From the NCBI GenBank assembly GCA_040394475.1, contig JBEBSD010000062.1, positions 1 to 36,760 of the forward strand: DNA of 36,760 nt, written 5' to 3'. This DNA comes from JBEBSD01 sp040394475. GTDB lineage: Bacteria; Bacteroidota; Bacteroidia; Cytophagales; Spirosomataceae. The translations under genes and the position numbers were made by a program. The notes beneath the pieces were generated by a model. That model was not told the origin of the DNA. It was given only the letters and a program-made list of their open reading frames with translations, and made no database searches. Below, piece after piece: positions 8,714-17,879 of the stretch. Every line of letters begins with the position of its first letter. Positions within the stretch are counted from its first letter, which is position 1.

Positions 8714-8881
8714 ATGAGACATTCTACATTATTAAGGCCAACACCTGTCTTCCTGACTATACTATCACTGGCGCTATGCATGGCATGCAGCAAAAAGGAC
8801 GACGAACCGGGAGATGGCGAAACGCTGGCCACGGGGGATTACCGTACCTCGTCTGCCGCCGTCTATGAATTTGTGTGGTAA
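8714..8881 (+). CDS. Short putative lipoprotein, possibly truncated
   Basis: A 55-residue ORF beginning at the ATG at 8714; in-frame sequence upstream to 8648 is less likely to be translated. It has a hydrophobic signal (VFLTILSLALCMAC) and a cysteine followed by SKKDDEPGDGE, which is the lysine/acidic tether usual after the lipidated cysteine in Bacteroidota. The mature part is only about 30 residues and stops abruptly after YEFVW, so it may be the 5' remnant of a larger lipoprotein gene. Two 14-bp repeats follow immediately at 8890-8917. Confidence 0.45.
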   Translation: MRHSTLLRPTPVFLTILSLALCMACSKKDDEPGDGETLATGDYRTSSAAVYEFVW

Positions 8882-8889
8882 ATTTTGTT

Positions 8890-8917
8890 CAGCTATCAGA
8901 AATCAGCTATCAGAAAT
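8890..8917. repeat. Tandem pair of CAGCTATCAGAAAT
   Basis: Two perfect head-to-tail copies of a 14-base word occupy 8890-8903 and 8904-8917. A third copy is at 7813-7826, and degenerate relatives lie at 155-330 and 7963-8085. They sit only between genes of this locus. Confidence 0.8.
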
Positions 8918-8993
8918 CAGCCGGACCGGCGGAATGTCTGACCGGGCTGGCGTACCACCACGACCGTAATCAACAATCAAACAATTTATCCAA

Positions 8994-11900
8994 ATGAAAA
9001 AAATCCTATTCCTCTTAATATGCACCCCCATTGTCCTCACCGCCCAGGTAGGCATTGGTACGCTCAGCCCGGAGGCTAAGCTGGATGTCACTGCTGCCGA
9101 CAACGGCCTATTGATCCCCCGCATCGCCCTTACATCGGCGACAGATGCCGCGACAGTGGTCAACCCGCAGGGCGGGGCATTGGCCGTATCTACCTTGATT
9201 TATAATACCGCTACGGCGGGTTCTGTACCCAACAATGTCGTACCCGGCTTTTATTACTGGAACGGTACTGCCTGGCGGCCCGTTGCCGGGGTAGGCGAAT
9301 TTCAAAGCATTGGCGGCGTGGTGCAAAATACCACCAACACGGCCACTGACAATTTTGTGTTTGGTAGTAGCCAGCTTGATAAAATAGCAGGAACCACCGA
9401 CGACGACAGCCGTATGTTTTTTAACAAAGCAAGAGGAGCTTTCAGGGCGGGAGCTGTAGGAGGCGCAAATTGGGATGATGCTAATATAGGTGACCATTCT
9501 GCTGCTTTTGGATGGAATACTATTGCTTCAGGCCAATTTTCCGCCGCTTTTGGTACCGGTATTGCTTCAGCAAATTTTTCTACTGCCTTTGGCACTGGTA
9601 CCGCTTCGGGATGGTATAGCACCGTCTTTGGGTTGGGCAATACAGCATCCTCTTATACTGAAACTGTTTTAGGGCATTATGCAACCGATGCCGGCGGCAG
9701 CTCTTTTGACTGGGTACCTACTGATCGGTTGTTTGCTGTCGGGAATGGTTCTGTTGACGGCCGTAGTGACGCCTTCTCTATTCTTAAAAGTGGTTTGACC
9801 CGCCTGCCTTCCACCACCAATGCTATGATCGATGCTGCCGACGGCAAAGCTGTGGTAACCAAAGAATGGGCAGAAGCCAATGCAGGCAGCGGCGAGTTTC
9901 AGAGCATCGGCGGCATAGTGCAGAACACCACCAACACCGCAGGTGACCATTTTGTGTTTGGTAGTACACAGTTGGATAATATTGATGATACAGATGAAGG
10001 CGACAACCGTATGTTCTTTAACAAGGCAAAAGGAGCTTTTAGAGCTGGACGGGCAAACGGCGTCCATTGGGATGATGCTAATGTGGGTGACTATTCTGTT
10101 GTGTTTGGGGAAAACAGTATGGCTACGGGAGCTTATTCTGTGGTTTTTGGAAGTGGTAGCGTTGCCGGGGGATCTGGTTCCGTTGCTATGCCTGGTCACA
10201 ATAGTGCTTTGGGATATTATTCCCTGGCTGCAGGAATGGAAAATTTCGCCAATTCTGCCTATGAAGTTGTTTTGGGTGCTGGAGCCTACAATGAAGGAGG
10301 TAACCCCAACTCCTGGGTACCCACTGACCGTATTTTTTCCATAGGCGGAGACCCGGGTTGGGTCGATGCACGCACTAATAACATTCTGACAATTTTTAAA
10401 AACAGCAACTTTGTAGTGGGTAGTAATATTCTTGATAATAATCACTATTCGGGGCACTCCCGCATGTTTTTCAACAAAGTCAAAGGGGCGTTCAGAGCGG
10501 GCCATACACCCGGCAGCGAATGGGACGATATTAATGTAGGTGAAAATTCTACTGCTTTTGGTAGCGCAAACATTGCTTTTGGAAATAATTCCACCGCTTT
10601 AGGATACCATAACAGGGCAGGTTCTTATGCCGAAACCGTAGCGGGACGATATGCTGAAATTACGGAAGGCAACCCTACTGAATGGATATCCACCGACCGT
10701 CTCTTTGCCATTGGCAACGGTACAGATGTCGACAACCGCCGCGATGCCCTTTCTATTCTTAAAAACGGCCTTACCCGCCTGCCCTCTACTACCAATCCCA
10801 TGATCGATGCTGCCGACGGCAAAGCCGTAGTGACCAAAGAGTGGGTAGAGGCGAATACAGGCACAGGCAGCGGTGAATTTCAAAGCATTGGCGGCATCGT
10901 ACAAAACACCACCAACACCGCCGGCGACCATCTGGTGTTTGGCAGTAGCCAGCTCGATGACATAGATGGAACCACCGACGACAACAGCCGTATGTTTTTT
11001 AACAAAGCCAAATCGGCTTTCAGGGCGGGGTATGCGCTCAACAAAGAATGGAACGATGGTTTTGTGGGCGACTACTCCGTGGCGATGGGCCGGCAAACGG
11101 AAGCCTCGGCTGAATATTCAATTGCAATGGGATGGCAAAGCAGAGCTTCACAGATGGGTGCTGTTGCTATTGGTGTTGGCAACCGGGCTACCGGTCAGGC
11201 AGCAGTAGCTATGGGTTGGGGCAACCAGGCTGTAGGTGCTGCCTCTTTTGCCTTTGGTTATGGAAATATTACGGGTTCCGGCATTGAAACCGTTATGGGC
11301 AGGTACGCAACTAATGCGGTTGGGAGTCTTGTAGACTGGGTGGAAACTGACCGCCTGTTTGCTATTGGCAATGGTGCAGATGCGGACAGCCGCAGCAACG
11401 CCCTTACCATCCTTAAAAACGGCCGCTTGGGTTTGCAAAGTGTTACCAACCCCACTTATGCCTTGGAGTTGCCGAATGATGCTACACATGGTATAGGGCG
11501 TGCCCGGGCATCCCAGTGGGATACCTATTCCGACGGGCGTTTAAAAACCAATCGTACTCCGTTGCCTTATGGTTTACAGGAAATACTGCAAATAGAGCCG
11601 CTCACTTACTTTCACCACAACAGCGAAGAAAAAGACGGAAAATTAGTTATTCAGGAAAGCGGCGCACAGCAAATAGGTTTTGTAGCTCAGGATTTATATA
11701 AAATCATCCCCGAAATAGTAGGCAAACCCGAAAATGAAGCAAAAGAACTGTGGGGTGTTAGTTACGACAAACTTACTCCCGTATTGGTAAAAGCTATTCA
11801 GGAACAGCAGCAAATGATAGAGACGCTGCAAAAAGCGAATGACGAATTAAAAACGGAGAACGAAATATCAAAGAAAGAGCAGGTTGCCCTGCAGCAGCAG

Positions 11901-12029
11901 TTTTCGCAGCAACAGGATAAAATTGCCGCTATGGAAAAAACCCAGCAGCAATGGATGGCCAAAATGGAGGAGTTGGCAGCGGCTTATGCCGCGAACCAGG
12001 AAAAAGGAGTGAAGAAGGCAGAGGAGTAA
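8994..12029 (+). CDS. Large YadA-head-like protein with internal duplications and S74 chaperone domain
   Basis: A 1011-residue paralogue of the protein at 5693. It has a signal peptide ending TAQ and the same VGIGTLSPEAKLDV opening. The module GEFQSIGG...RMFFNKAKGAFRAG is repeated at about residues 101, 300 and 627, with a shortened version near 480. Each copy is followed by a few 14-residue YadA-head repeats and a segment ending in DRLFAIGNG. A linker, IDAADGKAVVTKEW, occurs twice. The S74 domain starts near S846-D847 with K851 (SDGRLK) and includes GFVAQDLYKIIPEIVG and SYDKLTPVLVKAIQEQQQ, the classical S74 core. A coiled coil and KKAEE end the chain. The protein probably trimerises, and the chaperone may be cleaved off; no anchor domain is visible. 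Confidence 0.9.
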   Translation: MKKILFLLICTPIVLTAQVGIGTLSPEAKLDVTAADNGLLIPRIALTSATDAATVVNPQGGALAVSTLIYNTATAGSVPNNVVPGFYYWNGTAWRPVAGVGEFQSIGGVVQNTTNTATDNFVFGSSQLDKIAGTTDDDSRMFFNKARGAFRAGAVGGANWDDANIGDHSAAFGWNTIASGQFSAAFGTGIASANFSTAFGTGTASGWYSTVFGLGNTASSYTETVLGHYATDAGGSSFDWVPTDRLFAVGNGSVDGRSDAFSILKSGLTRLPSTTNAMIDAADGKAVVTKEWAEANAGSGEFQSIGGIVQNTTNTAGDHFVFGSTQLDNIDDTDEGDNRMFFNKAKGAFRAGRANGVHWDDANVGDYSVVFGENSMATGAYSVVFGSGSVAGGSGSVAMPGHNSALGYYSLAAGMENFANSAYEVVLGAGAYNEGGNPNSWVPTDRIFSIGGDPGWVDARTNNILTIFKNSNFVVGSNILDNNHYSGHSRMFFNKVKGAFRAGHTPGSEWDDINVGENSTAFGSANIAFGNNSTALGYHNRAGSYAETVAGRYAEITEGNPTEWISTDRLFAIGNGTDVDNRRDALSILKNGLTRLPSTTNPMIDAADGKAVVTKEWVEANTGTGSGEFQSIGGIVQNTTNTAGDHLVFGSSQLDDIDGTTDDNSRMFFNKAKSAFRAGYALNKEWNDGFVGDYSVAMGRQTEASAEYSIAMGWQSRASQMGAVAIGVGNRATGQAAVAMGWGNQAVGAASFAFGYGNITGSGIETVMGRYATNAVGSLVDWVETDRLFAIGNGADADSRSNALTILKNGRLGLQSVTNPTYALELPNDATHGIGRARASQWDTYSDGRLKTNRTPLPYGLQEILQIEPLTYFHHNSEEKDGKLVIQESGAQQIGFVAQDLYKIIPEIVGKPENEAKELWGVSYDKLTPVLVKAIQEQQQMIETLQKANDELKTENEISKKEQVALQQQFSQQQDKIAAMEKTQQQWMAKMEELAAAYAANQEKGVKKAEE

Positions 12030-12069
12030 AGTTGCTTCGTGATTTTTGACAATTAAAAAAACAAACAAA

Positions 12070-13038
12070 ATGAAAACATATCCACTTCTTTTCGGGCTGT
12101 TGCTAGGCAGCATCTTATCCAATGCCCAGTTTACCGTCGGCAGCGATGGTCTATTCATCCGCTCCGGCACGGAGGTGTTTATCGACAGCCTTACGCTGCA
12201 GCCGTCTGCCGACCTTACCATTGCCGACAACGGGCTGTCGGTTGGGTATGAGCCGATCCCCGGCTCGCCTGCGGGCAGCATCGAACGGGTCTACTACTGG
12301 GATGCCCCGGTCACGTTTGCCGGCGAGGCCGGTATCTATTACCTGCCTGCTGAGCTCAATGGCAACGACCCCTCCCTGCTGGACGTGCAGATCAGCCCCA
12401 CAATGGACGGCAGCTTTACACCCGGCGGGTCCGGCAGTACTTCCGGTAATTATGTGGCTTCTGTGTTTTCGGCCGGCTCCGTCATGCAGCGCATTACCGC
12501 CGCATCAGGAACGGCCCTGCCCGTGCGGATGATCGCCTTTATGGCCGAAAAATACGAAACGCACCACGCCCTGCTGCAATGGGCGACTGCAGCGGAGGAA
12601 AACGTGCACCAGTTTGAGATTGAGCACAGCGCCGACGGCTATTTGTTTGCACAGATCGGCACGGTACCCGCCCGCAACCGGTCCGATGAGCAGGAGTACC
12701 GCTTCATCGACCGGGCGAAGCGCACCGGCATACACTATTACCGCCTCGCCTCCCGTGACCTGGACGGCACCGTATCCCGGACCGACATCCGGGCGGTCGC
12801 GTTTGACTCTGATGTCGCTTTTAAAGTATTCCCCAACCCGACCGCGCAGCGGGTGACGGTGAGCGGCATCGCCCAAGGCGCTGCCCTGCGGATCGTAAGC
12901 ATGACCGGTAAAACGGTATTCAGCGGCCGGGCCGCCGACGCGGACGGGATGACGGTCGATGTAGGAAACCTGGCGGCAGGGGTGTATGCGGTGCATGTGG
13001 ATGACGGGGAGAGCGGGAGGCTGGTAATCAACCGGTAG
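12070..13038 (+). CDS. T9SS type A sorting domain-containing protein
   Basis: A 322-residue secreted protein with a signal peptide (LLFGLLLGSILSNAQ). The N-terminal part (FTVGSDGLFIRSGTEVFIDS) resembles the start of stalk or shell-type surface proteins. A fibronectin-like segment follows (VRMIAFMAEKYETHHALLQW ... FEIEHSADG ... IHYYRLASRDLDGT). The C-terminal T9SS sorting domain begins at KVFPNPTAQRVTV and ends AAGVYAVHVDDGESGRLVIN. Such proteins are exported by the type IX system and attached to or released from the outer membrane. The ATG at 12070 is preferred over the upstream TTG at 12046. It lies 40 bases after the S74 adhesin stop; the same pair, decayed, is repeated at 17880-19323. Confidence 0.85.
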   Translation: MKTYPLLFGLLLGSILSNAQFTVGSDGLFIRSGTEVFIDSLTLQPSADLTIADNGLSVGYEPIPGSPAGSIERVYYWDAPVTFAGEAGIYYLPAELNGNDPSLLDVQISPTMDGSFTPGGSGSTSGNYVASVFSAGSVMQRITAASGTALPVRMIAFMAEKYETHHALLQWATAAEENVHQFEIEHSADGYLFAQIGTVPARNRSDEQEYRFIDRAKRTGIHYYRLASRDLDGTVSRTDIRAVAFDSDVAFKVFPNPTAQRVTVSGIAQGAALRIVSMTGKTVFSGRAADADGMTVDVGNLAAGVYAVHVDDGESGRLVINR

Positions 13039-13046
13039 CTTCGACT

Positions 13047-13104
13047 CCGGGCGGCCCCGTCCGGCGCCTGAGCTGAGTCGAAGGCACCGGAGGGGGCCGC
13101 CCGG
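13047..13104. repeat. Strong GC-rich hairpin after the T9SS gene
   Basis: Bases 13047-13069 and 13082-13104 are 23-base inverted arms with 21 complementary positions and a 12-base loop, starting nine bases after a stop codon. There is no T run, so it is not a classical Rho-independent terminator. It may stabilise the 3' end of the mRNA or be an inserted palindromic repeat; the loop flank contains a GAGCTGAGTCGAAGG word related to the dispersed palindromes at 8032 and 36361. Confidence 0.8.
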
Positions 13105-13118
13105 CGGTTGAAGGCACG

Positions 13119-13205
13119 ATGAAACACGCAGTGTACACCTTAATTACTTTTTTAAATCCTCCACACCAGTCCACGCCCGGGTAGGGGTTGGAACAAACAA
13201 CCCCA
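13119..13205 (+). pseudogene. 5' remnant of an S74 adhesin gene
   Basis: The sequence starting ATGAAACACGCAGTGTAC translates as MKHAVY, identical to the N-terminus of the adhesin at 5693. After a diverged signal-peptide region it continues CCACGCCCGGGTAGGGGTTGG, which in a shifted frame reads V-G-V-G-T, matching the QVGIGT opening of the paralogues. In the frame of the ATG it stops after about 21 codons. It is a frameshifted, truncated 5' end that stops where the next gene's leader begins. Confidence 0.65.
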
Positions 13206-13246
13206 CCGGAGCGCCGGACCACCGGAATCACTTAAACCAAATTATT

Positions 13247-16200
13247 ATGAAGCAACTATTCTCCTTTTTCCTGCTACTATTTACCCTCACCTCCTCTGCG
13301 CAAACCGTGCAGGACAACATGTGGGTAACCAACGGTACCGTTCGCGCCGTGCAGCGAGCCGGCAATACGGTATATATCGGCGGCAATTTCACAAAAGTGG
13401 GGCCGCATATACCGGGTGGCGTAGCAATTGACGCCGCTACCGGCAACCCCGATGTAAGCTATCCAAAACTAAACGGATCTGTTAGTACCGTCGTACCGGA
13501 CGGCGCCGGGGGCTGGTATATCGGCGGTAATTTTACACAGGTGGGCGGACAGCCCCGCAACCGCCTGGCCCGTATCAATGCCGATGGCAGCCTACACCCC
13601 TGGAACCCGGATGCCAATAGCTATGTAACTACCATCGTGGTTGTCGGCAGTACGGTATATGTGGGTGGAAACTTTACCCATATAGGTGGACAGGTCCGCA
13701 ATCGTATAGCCGCATTGGATGCCGCCACCGGCGCTGTCACGGCGTGGAATCCGGATGCCAATCAAACTGTGCATGCCCTTGCGGTTGCCGGCAATATAGT
13801 ATATGTGGGCGGGAGCTTTTCCAACATTGGCGGGCAGGTCCGCAGATACATAGCCGCATTGGATGCCGTCACTGGCACGGCCATGACATGGAATCCGAAT
13901 GGGAGGTACAGCGGGATCTCCTACAGCGGTGTATTTACTATTGCGATTGCAGGTAGCACGGTATATGTGGGTGGACGTTTTCAAAACATAGGCGGGCAGG
14001 CCCGCAATCACATAGCCGCATTAGACGCCGCCACTGGTACTGCCACGGCCTGGAATCCGAATGTCACTGCTTCCAATAACGGTGTATATACCCTTGTAGT
14101 GACTGACGGCACCGTATATGCAGGAGGATGGTTCAGTAACATTGGCGGGCAAAACCGGAACAACATCGCTGCCTTAAATGCCTCCACCGGCCTTGCCACA
14201 GACTGGAACCCGGATGCCGGCTTCAGTAGCTTTGGCAGTGTAAATACCCTTGCAGTGACCAACGGTACTGTATATGTAGGAGGACAGTTCACTAACATTG
14301 GCGGGCAGGACAGAAACCATATTGCTGCAATAGATGTCATTACCGGCGCTGCCACAGACTGGAACCCGGATGCTAATGAGTGGGTGTCTACCCTTGCGGT
14401 GGACGGCAGCACGATATACGTCGGCGGGGGCTTTACCTCCATTGGCGACGAGCAGTTGGACAGGAACAATATAGCGGCCTTAAATGCCACTACCGGTGTT
14501 CCCACAGCCTGGAACCCAGATGCTGATAACTGGGTGCTTACGCTTGCGGTGGACGGCAGCACCCTATATGCGGGCGGACGTTTTGAAAATATTGGCGGGC
14601 AGGCCCGTAACCGTATTGCTGCAATAGATGCCACTACCGGTGTCGCCACGGCTTGGGATCCGGATGCCGATCATGAGGTTCTGACACTTGAGGTAAACAG
14701 TAGCACCCTATATGCGGGCGGACGTTTTGAAAATATTGGCGGGCAGGCCCGTAACCGTATTGCTGCAATAGATGCCACCACTGGCACCGCCACTATCTGG
14801 AACCCGGATGCTAATGGCGTAGTGTGGACCCTTGCAGTAGACGACGGCACAGTCTATGTGGGTGGAGGCTTTACTACTATTGGCGGACAGGCCCGTAACC
14901 GTATTGCTGCAATAGACGCCACCGGTATTGCCACTCTCTGGGATCCAAGCGCCAGTGGGACGGTAAGAACCCTTGCCGTAACTGGCAGCACAGTCTATGC
15001 GGGTGGAATGTTTGTCAACATTGGCGGGCAAACCCGGAGGAACATAGCCGCCTTAGATGCCGCCACCGGCGCTGCCACGGTATGGAACCCGAATGCGAAT
15101 AACCTGGTGTTGACCCTTGCAGTAGACGGCAGCACTGTGTATGTGGGAGGAGAATTCACTAACATTGGTGGGCAGAGCCGGAACAGCATGGCCGCCTTAG
15201 ATGCCGCCACCGGCGATGCTACGGCCTGGAACGCGGGTCTTGTTGGTATTGATGCTAGTGTGCAAGCCCTTGCAGTGTCCGGCAACACCACCTATGTGGG
15301 AGGGGTTTTTCATGGAATAGCACAGCAACTCAGACGCGGTTTTGCGGCGTTAAGCACGACTGACGGTATCCCGGACTGCCCCGGGGAGGAGCCGCTTACC
15401 CTCAGTTTTACCACTTCCGGCGTGTGTACCGGCTACGAGCCGCAGGCCACCATTACCGCCATCGCTTCGGGCAGCGCTGCGCCGCTGGTGTATGCCCTCC
15501 TCCTGTCTGACAATCCGGACGAGCCGGATGAAAGCTTTGAATATGTCGATGAGCCGGTATTTTCGGTATCCGAGTTCGGCACCTACCAGCTGAGGGTACG
15601 GGATGCCTGCGGCTCTTACCTTACCCGCCAGGTGGAGATACACCCCGCTTCGCCCAGGGCCAGGGTCGCGCAGGGGTTGTCGAACACATTGTACCAACCC
15701 GACCCGCTCCCCGAAAATTGCGACAAGCTGAGAGGCGTCCTCAATCTTGTCAACGACGAGACCGGAGCACCGCTGGGCATCAGCGGCGGCGTAAAATATT
15801 TGCTCGAAGTGTGGGAGCATATCGACGGCTGCCCGGCTGACTTCACCTACAAAGAAGAACCCGACTGGTCGAAAGAAATGACGCACAATGATGACAGAGT
15901 CACTTTTTTCAATGCAAACAGCAATGCTTTCTCCTGGAGGCTGACCAGCGGCTGCGGCGAGGTCACCACCGGCTGTAATACCAAAACGCCCATTACCCCT
16001 GCCGTATCCTCGATGAGGTTTTTCCAGCCCTGTACCGACAAGGGGGCTACGGTGGTGGTGGTGACCAATAGCAATGCCAGGCCCTATACACTTCATGTAA
16101 CTGCTTACGATGCAGGCAATAATGTAATAGGTGAATATTCCGGGGAACAGGACGACCTGCTGTTTACAGATATCCCCCCGGCGCACCATTATGAGGCATC

Positions 16201-17869
16201 TTTCAAAGATAGGTGTGGGGATGTCTTCGAATTCACCAGAAGTTACGAGTCGGCCGATCCTGCCGTAACCATTTCTTATTCGGGAGACTGCGCCGCCGTG
16301 CCCGGTACGCGTAATGTGATCATCAGCAATTTCAGGGGCAATATCCCCGGGTTCGGGACTACCTCCCCGGGGCCTGGCAACCGCTTTACACTGAGACACG
16401 CCGTGACTGGGACTATCTATGAGACCGACCCGGAGTATGCCGCTGAAAACCCCTACTGGCTGCGCGTACGGTTTGCCAGCATCCCTCCCGGCGATTACCT
16501 GTTGAGTGTCTTAGGCGAGCCGGGCGCCTGTATCACCGAAATACCGGTTACGGTGACAGAACCCGACCCGTCGACAGTACCCATTTTTGACCTGGATGGC
16601 AGCGTGACGCAAACCTGCTCGGGGACCGGGACTATTACCGCGCAGATCGTGACCAACCTCGCCGGCGGGCTTAGCTACCGGTTGATCGATACGGCAACAG
16701 GCGCCACGATCACCACCAACAGCTCCGGGGTATTCCCCAATTTATCGGCCGGCGCCTATACCGTATCGGTTGCCAGGAGTTACTGCGAGGGGACTTTGCT
16801 GTCTACCAAAGACTTTACTATTTTACCTACCGGCGCCGACCCGTGGATCGTCACGAACATCGGCATCAACTGCGATAACGGTACCACGGGCGTAGCCGGG
16901 CTTGTGTTTTTAGGTACGGCGCCCTTCGAGCTGGAAATGAAAAAAACCACGGAAGGCGACGCGGCCTGGGCGGTCATAGACGCTGCCGCACCCAACGAAA
17001 GACTGGTCACCGGCCTTGACCCTAACACCCACTATAACGTGCGCGTTACCGACGGCTGCGGCAACCGCACGGTTGCCGTCGTTTCCGTAGGGCCTTTGGC
17101 GCAGGTACCCAGACTGACAGAAGAACACCCCTGCATCGGCGAGCCCTATGCGCTGGAACTGGCAGACATTCCCGGCGCTGTCTACTCCTGGAGAAGACAG
17201 GGCAGCACGACACCGATATCTTCTTCCCATAAACTGGAGTGGGCAGCTTACGCAGCCGGCGATAACGGCACCTACGAGTGTATCGTCACGATCGGTGATT
17301 GCATCACCCGTACCGAAACCATTGCGCTCAACAGCGAACTATGCGGCGGCGCCCTACCCGTCCGCTGGATCTCCTTCGAAGGGCGTCTCGACGAGCAAAA
17401 CCTGGCGACACTGGATTGGGCGACGGAAGAGTCCAATGTATCGCACTACGAGGTAGAAAGAAGCCGCAATGCCAGGGATTTCCACGCCATCGCCACCGTG
17501 CCCGCACATGGCGACGGGGCCGGCCGCTACCGCTTTACCGATCCTACGGCCGTGTTGGGGCATATTTACTACCGCATCCGGCAGGTAGACAGGGACGGTA
17601 CGTTCAGTCATAGCAGGATCATCAGCCTCCATATGCAAAGCCAGGCTGTGCTGAAGGCATATCCGAACCCTGCCCGCCGGTCCATCGTCGTCGAGCTGGG
17701 CGCCGGGCTCGTCGGCAGCCGGGCCAGGCTGGTCAGCACAGCGGGCGTAGTCTTGCAGGAGTTCACCGTAAAGGAGCCGGTTTTCTCCATCCCGCTTCAA
17801 GGCTACCCGGCGGGGATATACCTGCTGCATACGGAGGATGGGAAGGTAGTGAAGGTGGTGAAAGAGTAA
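13247..17869 (+). CDS. Giant T9SS cargo protein with propeller-type repeats
   Basis: A 1540-residue secreted protein with signal peptide (LFSFFLLLFTLTSSAQ). Residues about 30-690 contain 14 repeats of roughly 45-50 residues, each with YVGGxFTNIGGQxRNxIAALD and ending WNPDAN. This pattern is typical of delta-60/DUF5122-like beta-propellers, and 14 units would suit two propellers. Residues about 700-1360 look like beta-sandwich/PKD-like domains with scattered cysteines, as in SprB-type cell-surface proteins. A fibronectin-like segment (LPVRWISFEGRLDEQNLATL) precedes the C-terminal T9SS type A sorting domain (LKAYPNPARRSIVVEL ... YPAGIYLLHTEDGK). It is probably a surface adhesin or carbohydrate-binding protein. 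It sits between the 5' and 3' remnants of an adhesin gene. Confidence 0.9.
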   Translation: MKQLFSFFLLLFTLTSSAQTVQDNMWVTNGTVRAVQRAGNTVYIGGNFTKVGPHIPGGVAIDAATGNPDVSYPKLNGSVSTVVPDGAGGWYIGGNFTQVGGQPRNRLARINADGSLHPWNPDANSYVTTIVVVGSTVYVGGNFTHIGGQVRNRIAALDAATGAVTAWNPDANQTVHALAVAGNIVYVGGSFSNIGGQVRRYIAALDAVTGTAMTWNPNGRYSGISYSGVFTIAIAGSTVYVGGRFQNIGGQARNHIAALDAATGTATAWNPNVTASNNGVYTLVVTDGTVYAGGWFSNIGGQNRNNIAALNASTGLATDWNPDAGFSSFGSVNTLAVTNGTVYVGGQFTNIGGQDRNHIAAIDVITGAATDWNPDANEWVSTLAVDGSTIYVGGGFTSIGDEQLDRNNIAALNATTGVPTAWNPDADNWVLTLAVDGSTLYAGGRFENIGGQARNRIAAIDATTGVATAWDPDADHEVLTLEVNSSTLYAGGRFENIGGQARNRIAAIDATTGTATIWNPDANGVVWTLAVDDGTVYVGGGFTTIGGQARNRIAAIDATGIATLWDPSASGTVRTLAVTGSTVYAGGMFVNIGGQTRRNIAALDAATGAATVWNPNANNLVLTLAVDGSTVYVGGEFTNIGGQSRNSMAALDAATGDATAWNAGLVGIDASVQALAVSGNTTYVGGVFHGIAQQLRRGFAALSTTDGIPDCPGEEPLTLSFTTSGVCTGYEPQATITAIASGSAAPLVYALLLSDNPDEPDESFEYVDEPVFSVSEFGTYQLRVRDACGSYLTRQVEIHPASPRARVAQGLSNTLYQPDPLPENCDKLRGVLNLVNDETGAPLGISGGVKYLLEVWEHIDGCPADFTYKEEPDWSKEMTHNDDRVTFFNANSNAFSWRLTSGCGEVTTGCNTKTPITPAVSSMRFFQPCTDKGATVVVVTNSNARPYTLHVTAYDAGNNVIGEYSGEQDDLLFTDIPPAHHYEASFKDRCGDVFEFTRSYESADPAVTISYSGDCAAVPGTRNVIISNFRGNIPGFGTTSPGPGNRFTLRHAVTGTIYETDPEYAAENPYWLRVRFASIPPGDYLLSVLGEPGACITEIPVTVTEPDPSTVPIFDLDGSVTQTCSGTGTITAQIVTNLAGGLSYRLIDTATGATITTNSSGVFPNLSAGAYTVSVARSYCEGTLLSTKDFTILPTGADPWIVTNIGINCDNGTTGVAGLVFLGTAPFELEMKKTTEGDAAWAVIDAAAPNERLVTGLDPNTHYNVRVTDGCGNRTVAVVSVGPLAQVPRLTEEHPCIGEPYALELADIPGAVYSWRRQGSTTPISSSHKLEWAAYAAGDNGTYECIVTIGDCITRTETIALNSELCGGALPVRWISFEGRLDEQNLATLDWATEESNVSHYEVERSRNARDFHAIATVPAHGDGAGRYRFTDPTAVLGHIYYRIRQVDRDGTFSHSRIISLHMQSQAVLKAYPNPARRSIVVELGAGLVGSRARLVSTAGVVLQEFTVKEPVFSIPLQGYPAGIYLLHTEDGKVVKVVKE

Positions 17870-17879
17870 CCACAAGAAT

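Noticed and set aside
15350..16399. Minus-strand 349-codon ORF inside the propeller gene
   Set aside because: It lies opposite a convincing T9SS cargo gene, and its sequence has no recognisable domain.
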